From positions 1,477,001 through 1,541,000 of the forward strand of contig NC_005956.1 of NCBI RefSeq assembly GCF_000046705.1: a DNA stretch of 64,000 bases. Direction: 5' to 3'. A program made the position numbers and the translations under genes. The DNA is from Bartonella henselae str. Houston-1 (GTDB taxonomy: Bacteria > Pseudomonadota > Alphaproteobacteria > Rhizobiales > Rhizobiaceae). Shown in pieces: positions 9,276-17,962 of the stretch; within the stretch, counting starts at the first letter, position 1, and the number at the start of each line of letters is the position of its first letter. Under the pieces are notes generated by a model that ran no database searches, was not told the origin of the DNA, and was given only the letters and a program-made list of their open reading frames with translations.

Positions 9276-11897
9276 ATGTGTAAAAAATCTAATAAGAAAA
9301 ATTTTTTGTTATGTACAATTGCTGGAACTTTGATTTTCTCTCATTTCGGTTCAACTCATGCAAAGACACTATTACACCATGAAATCCCTACCGTTCGTAC
9401 AACTAATGGAGAAGAAAAAAAACTTAATAATGTTTTTATACACACTGGATCTTCTGGAGTGCATGCTACTAAAAAAGCAGTCGCTACAGTTACAAAAGAA
9501 ACAATACATGAAATTCCTGAGATTCAAGTGACAGATGGAAAAGAAAAGGCTTTTGATAATGTTTTTATACGTACTGGATCTTCTGGAGTGTATGCTACTA
9601 AAAAAGCAGTCGCTACAGTTACAAAAGCAACAATACACGCAAATTCGTTTGCACTTGCTGTATCAACAGGTGGGCGCGTTAATGCTAAGGAAATTGAAGC
9701 AAATGTCCTGCAGGGTGGTCTATCAATTACAAACGGTATAATTAATGTTCAAGATTCAATCATAGAAGCTAAAAAAGAATCTGGTATCATTTTTCACAAA
9801 ATTCTAGATTTTTTTGTAAAAGAGGGTGAAGAAGTTGTAAATAAGGCAATTCTTAACAATACAAAACTTCTTGTAAGAGACGGTGTTGGTATTGTAGGAC
9901 CTTTGTCTTCAAAATCTGTTGCTGAAGTTCAACTTAGAAATTCGGAAATTCGTTCCGATGTATTACTAAAAAATCATCTAAAAAAGGCAACAGATTCAGA
10001 CCCTCATCCTGTTACTCTTATATTAACCGCTGATAATTCGATTATGGAAGGAAGAGCAAGAACCTTGCAAGTAAATACGACAGTTTTTAATTTAAGCAAT
10101 AACAGTAAGTGGTATTTAAATGTGAGTCAATACGACGTAGATCGTGACTCTAGTGTATTTAACTATGCTCTTCATGATATTCAACAACGAGCACTTTCTA
10201 CCGTTTCAGTATTAAACCTTCATAATAGCTCTATCGTGTTTAATGCGCCACATGCACTGGCAAATGGCCATTATCAAACCTTGAGTGTAGGAAAGATACA
10301 AACAGCTGAGGATTCTAGACTACAGGAAAATAGGGATTCCAGTCTAGCAACCGTTTACAATGCAACAGGCAATGCAAAAATTTATTTCAATACCGAATGG
10401 AGTGATGGTCTACCAAAAGAAAAACAAAAAGCTGACCGTTTGCTTATTCATGGGAATGTTTCAGGTACCACAACAATCCATATCAATAATCTTTCAAAAG
10501 GTGAAATAACCAGATCAAAAGATTCTATTCCCTTAAATACACGTGGTCTCTCAATTGTTCAAGTCTCTGGAAAAGCAGAGGAAAACTCCTTCAAACTAGC
10601 AAATGGCTACACCACAATAGGTGGCTTACCTTATAAATATACGCTCAATGCCTATGGACCAACATCCAACCGTGGGAAAGCGAATGCTGAGCAAAGCCGT
10701 TTGGGAGAAGTATCTCAAGAATCAAAAGAAAATGCTCCTGTAACCAACACTAACCACCTTGTATTAGGGGGCGTGGTTGTGGAAATTGAGCAAGATATAA
10801 AAGGTGAACCAACATCCAACCGTGGGAAAGCGAATGCTGAGCAAAGTCTCGGAGGAGAAAATAAGAATTTTTGGGATTTCCGTTTACAAAGTGCTACCCT
10901 TGACGATGAAGGGGAGATCCGAGCTCTTGTACCACAAGTAGCCAGTTATTTGGTCATGCCTAACGCTTTATTTTCCGCTGGATTGGCTGAGCTGAATAAT
11001 CAGAATATACTGTTAGAGAATATGCGGACAACACTCTTTGAAGCAAAGGATAAAAAAGAAGATAACAAAAAGAGTGGGATCTTCTTATCCTCCTATGGCC
11101 ACAAGATCACATTGTCTTCTAACCGTAGTCCTCTACACTATGGCTATGGTGCTGATGTTCACTATACTGCAATACAAGCAGGCGTGACATTAGCAGCATT
11201 AGAAGGTCAAAATAGCACCACACATTTTGGTCTTTTGGGGACATACGGAAAACTCTCTTTCACTCCAAAGGGCATGGAAGGTGCTGATAAGAGTACACTC
11301 GATAAATGGTCACTTGCTGCATATGGAAACATCCAGCATAACGATGGCATCTATGTTAATGCACTGTTCTCCTACGGAGCTTTCAAAGGAAATATCACCA
11401 CAGCCCTCATTGGGAACACTGCAAAATTGGATGGTTCTCATACTGTAAGTGCATCAGCGACCATCGGACATAAACTAGAAACCGATGCTAAAGGATTGGT
11501 CTTTGAACCACAAGCACAACTCCTTTATCAACGCCTCATGTTTGACACCCTCTCAGATATCGATGGTTTTAACGTGAATATGGGTAAGCCTCATCAATGG
11601 TTGCTGCGTATTGGTGGGCGTCTGACACAAACGATACCTTCTGATGAAAAAGGCTATGCCACTTCTTTCTACGGTAAGCTGAACCTTATGAAAGCTTTTA
11701 GTAACAAGAGTACAGTACAGATTGGAGATACTTTCTATCTTGATGCTATGGGAGATTCTGTTGAAGGCGGGCTTGGTGTGAATGCGCAACTCTCTCAAAA
11801 TTTTGCCCTTCATGCAGATATTAATTATCAACACAAGCTCCAAAAAGCAGGTGTATCTGGAATAAACTTCTCTGCTGGAATGCGCTATCAATTTTAA
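9276..11897 (+). CDS. Autotransporter adhesin (paralog 2)
   Basis: An 873-residue autotransporter. The start has Lys-rich residues (MCKKSNKKN), a hydrophobic core and a THA cleavage site near residue 29. The passenger (about 30-520) is a shorter beta-helix than in the 3666 gene. It carries an internal duplication of 43 residues near its N-terminus (GSSGVHATKKAVATVTK and GSSGVYATKKAVATVTK, 129 bp apart). A second, partial duplication of TSNRGKANAEQS lies just before the barrel. Conserved family blocks are LTADNSIMEGRA, VYNATGNAKIYFNTEW and LLIHGNVSGTTT. The barrel (about 549-873) is nearly identical to those at 3666 and 13182 and ends in RYQF. The first 55 residues are identical to the gene at 13182. 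Transcription is probably individual: a terminator precedes it and 1.2 kb of non-coding DNA lies upstream. Confidence 0.92.
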   Translation: MCKKSNKKNFLLCTIAGTLIFSHFGSTHAKTLLHHEIPTVRTTNGEEKKLNNVFIHTGSSGVHATKKAVATVTKETIHEIPEIQVTDGKEKAFDNVFIRTGSSGVYATKKAVATVTKATIHANSFALAVSTGGRVNAKEIEANVLQGGLSITNGIINVQDSIIEAKKESGIIFHKILDFFVKEGEEVVNKAILNNTKLLVRDGVGIVGPLSSKSVAEVQLRNSEIRSDVLLKNHLKKATDSDPHPVTLILTADNSIMEGRARTLQVNTTVFNLSNNSKWYLNVSQYDVDRDSSVFNYALHDIQQRALSTVSVLNLHNSSIVFNAPHALANGHYQTLSVGKIQTAEDSRLQENRDSSLATVYNATGNAKIYFNTEWSDGLPKEKQKADRLLIHGNVSGTTTIHINNLSKGEITRSKDSIPLNTRGLSIVQVSGKAEENSFKLANGYTTIGGLPYKYTLNAYGPTSNRGKANAEQSRLGEVSQESKENAPVTNTNHLVLGGVVVEIEQDIKGEPTSNRGKANAEQSLGGENKNFWDFRLQSATLDDEGEIRALVPQVASYLVMPNALFSAGLAELNNQNILLENMRTTLFEAKDKKEDNKKSGIFLSSYGHKITLSSNRSPLHYGYGADVHYTAIQAGVTLAALEGQNSTTHFGLLGTYGKLSFTPKGMEGADKSTLDKWSLAAYGNIQHNDGIYVNALFSYGAFKGNITTALIGNTAKLDGSHTVSASATIGHKLETDAKGLVFEPQAQLLYQRLMFDTLSDIDGFNVNMGKPHQWLLRIGGRLTQTIPSDEKGYATSFYGKLNLMKAFSNKSTVQIGDTFYLDAMGDSVEGGLGVNAQLSQNFALHADINYQHKLQKAGVSGINFSAGMRYQF

Positions 11898-11965
11898 TAT
11901 AAAATCATGAAAGTGTAACTTAAGACTATAAAAACAAACGTTGTTTTATTCCGTTCACTTTCACA

Positions 11966-11992
11966 AAAAGGCAGCACAGTACACTGCCTTTT
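11966..11992 (+). terminator. Hairpin terminator after autotransporter gene
   Basis: Identical copy of the hairpin at 8060-8086 (AAAAGGCAG / CTGCCTTTT), placed 70 bases after the stop at 11897. Confidence 0.65.
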
Positions 11993-12186
11993 AACTTTTG
12001 ATACTCTGTCATAGAAAGATCGGTCGAAGAACTGCTTTTTGTATATACCCCCACTACGTCATCTATAAAGATTTATTGATTTATACTGCTGGGGACTGTC
12101 TCTTGAGACAAACGGTTTTGAAAAAGTTCATTTCTCTCAAACCAAATGTAACAAAATGCTTCATCTCCAAATTGAGGCATCGTATT

Positions 12187-12621
12187 GGTTTATAAGAATA
12201 ATTCATCGTTTTGCATACTAAATGAAGTCCCTAATATCGTAAGATTCTTTCATTTCAAATCTTCTTATACTCAATCAATCAAAATCATTCCCTTACATGA
12301 TTGAAATATGGCTTCTGTCCATGCATTGCAATAGAATCCCGCATTTCAAGGTTATTTTCTTCTCATAAACAAGGTTGGCTTGTAGATAAAAATTCTTCAA
12401 GAAAAAAGTAAAAATGCCCCAACAGTCTCAATGAAAAGATTATCGCAACATTGTGAGCAGGCAAAGAAAATGATGATCCCAGCTTACACCTTCATAAGCG
12501 TAAAGAGGGTGGTTCCCAATGGCTTTTACCCTATCCCCTTCACAAACACCGTCGTGAAAGTGGATTGGAAGCATGAAGAGATGCCGCTTTAAAACAAGCG
12601 CGTAAATGTGCACCACAACAG
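12187..12621 (+). repeat. Dispersed degenerate repeat, second copy
   Basis: Same element as 8281-8715, carried along by the 3906-bp-offset duplication; it differs at a few bases only. Confidence 0.6.
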
Positions 12622-13181
12622 CATTCTGTTCTTCATGTGAAGAGAATGACCCCCATGAATGCCAAATTCTCAAGAAAGTTGCCTTTTTGTTTTATGAAAT
12701 CGAATTATCTTACCACAACCTCCTTCTCTCTTTTATCAATGTAAAAAAATAATTTAAATCCTTTATCTTATATTAAAAAACATCATGAATTCTTTATTCT
12801 TCTCTATACAAGAAAAGCTACTGAAAGCTTTTTAAAAGGGCATAACTATCTTTTTCCCCAACTCTGTCGAAATATCCATAACAACAAGCTTTTCTCAAGA
12901 GATAATCTTTCAAAATATCCTGTTTCATAACGTTGACTAAACAGCAACTTAACAAGCGCATTTTTCTGCAATCCATGTGCAACTGGTTTGCATGATGCAT
13001 TGGTTTACATGATCCTTTTAGAAACTTTTTTGACGCAACTTTTCGAACGATAGAAAGCACTATGCATCATTTCGTTTTGTTCTTTACACAAAAAACATAA
13101 TGATATAAAACCGCCCCGGTACTTGCGCCATCAGGGGAATGAAGTAAGCATCAAAGGCATACCAATACTAAAGGCATATTT

Positions 13182-15524
13182 ATGTGTAAAAAATCTAATA
13201 AGAAAAATTTTTTGTTATGTACAATTGCTGGAACTTTGATTTTCTCTCATTTCGGTTCAACTCATGCAAAGACACTATTACACCATGAAATCCCTACCGT
13301 TCGTACAACTAATGGAGAAGAAAAAAAACTTAATAATGTTTTTGTTCGCGGTGAATATAATGCAGCGATCGCTAATACAGGTCGTATTATCATTACAAAC
13401 TCAATAATGCACTCAGATGGCACTTTGCTTGCTGGAGTAGCAGGCGGACGGCTTAATGCGAAAGGAATTATAGGAAAGACGAAAGAGCGTGGTTTATCAC
13501 TTACAAACGGTATAATTAATGTTGAAGATTCAATCATAAACGTTACAGAACACGGGAAAGGCTATGGTATCATTTTTGATTACATTCTTAGCTCCAAAAT
13601 AAAAGAGGGTGAAGAAGTTGTAAATAAGGCAATTCTTAACAATACAAAACTTCTTGTAAGAGACGGTGTTGGTATTGTAGGGCCTTACTACTCAAAAGCT
13701 GTTAGTAATGAGGTGCACCTTAAAAACTCAGAAATTCGTTCTGATATGTTGTTAAAAAATAAAACCGCACCCGGCAATACTGAACCTGCAACTTTTACAT
13801 TAAACGCTGACAATTCGATTATAGAAGGAAGAGTAAAAACATTCCCCCAAAATAAAACGGTTTTTAATCTGAATAATAACAGCAAGTGGTACCTAAAGAT
13901 TAGTCTATTTGAAATGGAGGATGATTTTAGCCTATTTGATTACAAACTGCTTGATATTAAGCAGCGGGCACAATCTATCGTTTCAGTATTAAACCTTCAT
14001 AATAGCTCTATCGTGTTTAGTGCACCACATAAATTGGTAAATGGCCATTATCAAACCTTGCATGTAGGAAAGATACAAACAGCTGAGGATTCTAGACTAC
14101 AGGAAAATAGGACTTCCAATCTAGCAACCGTTTACAATGCAATAGGCGATGCAAAAATTTATTTCAATACCGAATGGAGTGATGGTCTAGAAAAAGAACA
14201 GCAAAAAACTGATCGTCTTTTTGTCCATGGGAATGTATCCGGTACGACAACACTCTATTTCAAGAATCTTTCAAAGAATGAGGAAACAAAAGAAGAAAGT
14301 GCTGTTCCTTTAAACACGCGTGGTGTCTCGCTCGTTCAAGTCTTTGGAAAAGCAGAGGAAAACTCCTTCAAGCTAGCAAATGGCTACACCACAATGGGTG
14401 GCTTACCTTATAAATATATGCTCAATGCCTATGGACCAACATCCAACCGTGGAAAAGCGAATGCTGAGCAAAGTCTCGGAGGAGAAAATAAGAATTTTTG
14501 GGATTTCCGTTTACAAAGTGCTACCCTTGACGATGAAGGGGAGATCCGAGCTCTTGTACCACAAGTAGCCAGTTATTTGGTCATGCCTAACGCTTTATTT
14601 TCCGCTGGATTGGCTGAGCTGAATAATCAGAATATACTGTTAGAGAATATGCGGACAACACTCTTTGAAGCAAAGGATAAAAAAGAAGATAACAAAAAGA
14701 GTGGGATCTTCTTATCCTCCTATGGCCACAAGATCACATTGTCTTCTAACCGTAGTCCTCTACACTATGGCTATGGTGCTGATGTTCACTATACTGCAAT
14801 ACAAGCAGGCATGACATTAGCAGCATTAGAAGGTCAAAATAGCACCACACATTTTGGTCTTTTGGGGACATACGGACAACTCTCTTTCACTCCAAAGGGC
14901 ATGGAAGGTGCTGATAAGAGTACACTCGATAAATGGTCACTTGCTGCATATGGAAACATCCAGCATAACGATGGCATCTATGTTAATGCACTGTTCTCCT
15001 ACGGAGCTTTCAAAGGAAATATCACCACAGCCCTCATTGGGAACACTGCAAAATTGGATGGTTCTCATACTGTAAGTGCATCAGCGACCATCGGACATAA
15101 ACTAGAAACCGATGCTAAAGGATTGGTCTTTGAACCACAAGCACAACTCCTTTATCAACGCCTCATGCTTGGAACCCTCTCAGATATCGATGGCTTTAAC
15201 GTGAATATGGGTAAGCCTCATCAATGGTTGCTGCGTATTGGTGGGCGTCTGACACAAACGATACCTTCTGATGAAAAAGGCTATGCCACTTCTTTCTACG
15301 GTAAGCTGAACCTTATGAAAGCTTTTAGTAACAAGAGTACAGTACAGATTGGAGATACTTTCTATCTTGATGCTATGGGAGATTCTGTTGAAGGCGGGCT
15401 TGGTGTGAATGCGCAACTCTCTCAAAATTTTGCCCTTCATGCGGATATTAATTATCAACACAAGCTCCAAAAAGCAGGTGTATCTGGAATAAACTTCTCT
15501 GCTGGAATACGCTATCAATTTTAA
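13182..15524 (+). CDS. Autotransporter adhesin (paralog 3)
   Basis: A 780-residue autotransporter with the same signal peptide and first 55 residues as the gene at 9276. The passenger then diverges and is the shortest of the intact set. Family blocks seen are LKNSEIRSDMLL, LNADNSIIEGR, VYNAIGDAKIYFNTEW and LFVHGNVSGTTT. WDFRLQ precedes the barrel, which runs from about 456 to 780 and matches those of the genes at 3666 and 9276 almost residue for residue, ending in RYQF. Shared ends with different middles suggest either cassette-like exchange or recent duplication followed by fast passenger divergence. Its 3' flank differs from its paralogs: the usual hairpin is replaced by a different terminator. 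Confidence 0.92.
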   Translation: MCKKSNKKNFLLCTIAGTLIFSHFGSTHAKTLLHHEIPTVRTTNGEEKKLNNVFVRGEYNAAIANTGRIIITNSIMHSDGTLLAGVAGGRLNAKGIIGKTKERGLSLTNGIINVEDSIINVTEHGKGYGIIFDYILSSKIKEGEEVVNKAILNNTKLLVRDGVGIVGPYYSKAVSNEVHLKNSEIRSDMLLKNKTAPGNTEPATFTLNADNSIIEGRVKTFPQNKTVFNLNNNSKWYLKISLFEMEDDFSLFDYKLLDIKQRAQSIVSVLNLHNSSIVFSAPHKLVNGHYQTLHVGKIQTAEDSRLQENRTSNLATVYNAIGDAKIYFNTEWSDGLEKEQQKTDRLFVHGNVSGTTTLYFKNLSKNEETKEESAVPLNTRGVSLVQVFGKAEENSFKLANGYTTMGGLPYKYMLNAYGPTSNRGKANAEQSLGGENKNFWDFRLQSATLDDEGEIRALVPQVASYLVMPNALFSAGLAELNNQNILLENMRTTLFEAKDKKEDNKKSGIFLSSYGHKITLSSNRSPLHYGYGADVHYTAIQAGMTLAALEGQNSTTHFGLLGTYGQLSFTPKGMEGADKSTLDKWSLAAYGNIQHNDGIYVNALFSYGAFKGNITTALIGNTAKLDGSHTVSASATIGHKLETDAKGLVFEPQAQLLYQRLMLGTLSDIDGFNVNMGKPHQWLLRIGGRLTQTIPSDEKGYATSFYGKLNLMKAFSNKSTVQIGDTFYLDAMGDSVEGGLGVNAQLSQNFALHADINYQHKLQKAGVSGINFSAGIRYQF

Positions 15525-15552
15525 GAGTCTTTGATCTTTCTTTTTGAAATCT

Positions 15553-15590
15553 AAGCAACGCTGAAATGTAAGCAGCGTTGCTTGTTTTTG
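15553..15590 (+). terminator. Strong rho-independent terminator
   Basis: A perfect 11-bp stem (AAGCAACGCTG with CAGCGTTGCTT) over a 9-base loop is followed by GTTTTTG. It lies 28 bases after the stop at 15524. A decayed version of the same sequence is visible near 17845-17875, after the autotransporter relic. Confidence 0.85.
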
Positions 15591-16809
15591 TGCATTGCAA
15601 AAAACGTGATGTATCAAGCGTATATTTTTATCAAAAAAGAAAAATATATGAAGAAGCATTTCGATATATAAAAAGAATTTAGTATTATCTATCTCTGCTT
15701 GTGCTTTGTTTTTTCTCATTTTAACTTCACTCTAAACAGAAATTCTGATCTCAATTATCAAACGCACAAATCTTCATTCCCTTTTTGCAAGTAAATTACA
15801 CGAATAACTCCACGGCAAATGCAAATAACCTTAGAATGGAGAATTCTATTGCGATGCTTGGATAGCAGCCATATTTCAATCAAACAATTAGAAGAGAGCC
15901 TAAATCATATATGCATTGAGCGTTAACAGCATTTCTGCTGTTATTAATCATGATGAATCTGCTGCATATCAAAAAGCCTTGAGGGACAAACTTAACCTTA
16001 TATACGCAAACATCTTAAACTCAAGAATACTATCGTGCTGTTTCCATCAACATCAAAAGAGCAAAAGTAAAAGCCTTTGAAACGATGGCTTCTCGTAACA
16101 GAATAAAGAGAAGAATTCATATTTCAGTAAAACGCTTCAAAAAAGCTTAAACCGTGTAAAAGCTTCCATTTCAAGTAATGTCATAATTTTTATACACAGA
16201 ACGCAAAAGTGCTAAAGAATAAAGATAATCACGAACATATCATAAGTTAATCCGTATAATTGTAGCCACAATACATGTTAAACTCCAATGCCCTCCTCGA
16301 TCAATACAATCAGAACCTTTTGAAAACAGCAAACATGCCTTAAAAAGACAAAACACTTTCCGAAAGTCTTGTACAAGCGGAGTTCAATCTTGAGACACAG
16401 CGTCCAAATATTTGAGACACCAATGCGATAACAAAAGTGGAAAGAGAAGGAAAACCTCGAAGGAATTTTCTTCTTCCTCTAGAAATTATCCCCCTCTCAT
16501 TGCCCATAGAAAAGAGGAAGAACATTCTGTTGAGACACTCCCACTTGGCTCATATTATACCAAAACGCCTCGCATTATACCACAACGTAAAGAGAATGTA
16601 TCACCAATAACAATCCGTGTAATTATTCTACAGCGTAAAGTTCATGTAAATTCACAACCTGGATTGAGAGGCATAAACTACCGCACAATGCTATTGCCTC
16701 AGCCTCAAAAATGACTTTGAACACATCACCAAAAGTTCAACTGAATTTGCCTTTAAAGATTAATATTGCTGAACAAACTACCGTTGATACAAGAAAACCG
16801 TCTAAATTT
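15591..16809. other. Non-coding, decayed region
   Basis: No credible gene. An inverted, diverged fragment of the dispersed repeat (compare 8391-8440) lies at about 15838-15886. Short ORFs such as the one at 16412-16714 have unusual composition and no recognisable features. The region may include the eroded passenger part of the autotransporter relic that follows. Confidence 0.5.
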
Positions 16810-17828
16810 GCAGATGATAAAAAAACCCCGATTTTATCACATGCCACTCTTGAGTGTGAGGCAAAATCAAGCTCTTACACTACAAGTGGTAAGACTACTT
16901 GGTAATGCCAAACGCGATATTCGATCATTAGATTTTTTAATATGAACAATTAAAATAGAATATTAAACAATATGCGAATAACAATTTTTGAATCAAAAGA
17001 TCATAAAAAGAAAGGGATTCCTTCTCTCCTACTTACGGAAATAGGTTCATATTATCTTGAAAGTCTTCATCGACTACAAGATAGCTTTGATGCTAATATT
17101 CGCAACTCCATTGCAAGTCAGCGTCAATAAGGAACACAAAAAGAGCAAAATCTTAGAAATTGTACTCTTTTGGATACAGAAGCACAATGAGTTTTTACCC
17201 CAAAAGACAGAAACAGCTCTCAAAAGAATACGCTTAAAGAAATTATCATACACCAAATCTGACAATACCCAGCATAACAGAAGCGTGTATGCAAATCATT
17301 CTTCTCTGATAGAATTTTCAAGGAAAATACCATCACAGCTTCCATCAAAAACATCCGAAAAAATCAATGAGATAAAAATACTGGCAACCTCAATCACCAT
17401 TGGTTAGCAATTGACAAACACTGTTACAGAAGTAACCGTTTGCACCATAAGGACAACTTGTATCATCAGCATCTCATACTTGAAGTTTAAGAGATATCGC
17501 TGGCTTTAAAGTTAATATGAACAATCCTTCTCAAGAGTTACGAGGAATTGGTAAGCATTTACCATAAAACGAAAGCTATACCATTTCTTTCTATGCTAAA
17601 CTGAATATGATCAAAACTTTGATCATAATTCCATACAAATTGGTGAGAGTTTTTAACTTATATCTATAGGATTTTCGGTTCGAAGGATCTTCGATCAAAG
17701 ATGGTCTTAGTCTTCACGCGCACTTATTGCAAAAGATCGCGCTTTATAGTGATTTGCCTTATCGATATAAACTTAAAAAACTGCAGTCTCAGGAATAAAC
17801 TTTACCAGCGATAATTGGTTACCGCTTA
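16810..17828 (+). pseudogene. Relic of an autotransporter beta-domain
   Basis: Fragments of the family barrel can be read in changing frames: LGNAKRDI-type remains of LVMPNAIFS near 16900, LNNMRITIFESKDHKKKGI near 16960-17010, GFKVNMNNP near 17505, SFYAKLNMIKTF near 17590 and IQIGESF near 17635. Remains of the C-terminal strands follow up to about 17828. Many stops and frameshifts lie between them. Order and spacing fit a single former gene that was one more member of the tandem array. Confidence 0.75.
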
Positions 17829-17962
17829 TAAAAATACTTTGCTTGATATCTTGAAATGTAAGCAACGTCCTCTATGTTTCGTTTTGTTATTTATAAAGTA
17901 ACGTAATGAATTAAAAAATTTTATCTTTATGAGAGGGGAAATGCGTATAGGAATATATTCAT

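Larger units (their letters stand above)
7015..9440 (+). repeat. Long direct repeat, copy 1 (3906-bp offset)
   Basis: This block is almost base-identical to 10921-13346. It covers the beta-domain of one autotransporter gene, the whole 1.28-kb intergenic region, and the start (signal peptide and first passenger residues) of the next gene. The few differences include GTGTAT versus GTATAT near 8138. It looks like unequal crossing-over or recent tandem duplication. Confidence 0.93.
10921..13346 (+). repeat. Long direct repeat, copy 2 (3906-bp offset)
   Basis: Second copy of the block at 7015-9440, again spanning a beta-domain, the intergenic region and the next gene's signal peptide. The two intergenic regions (7992-9275 and 11898-13181) differ at only a handful of bases. 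Confidence 0.93.
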
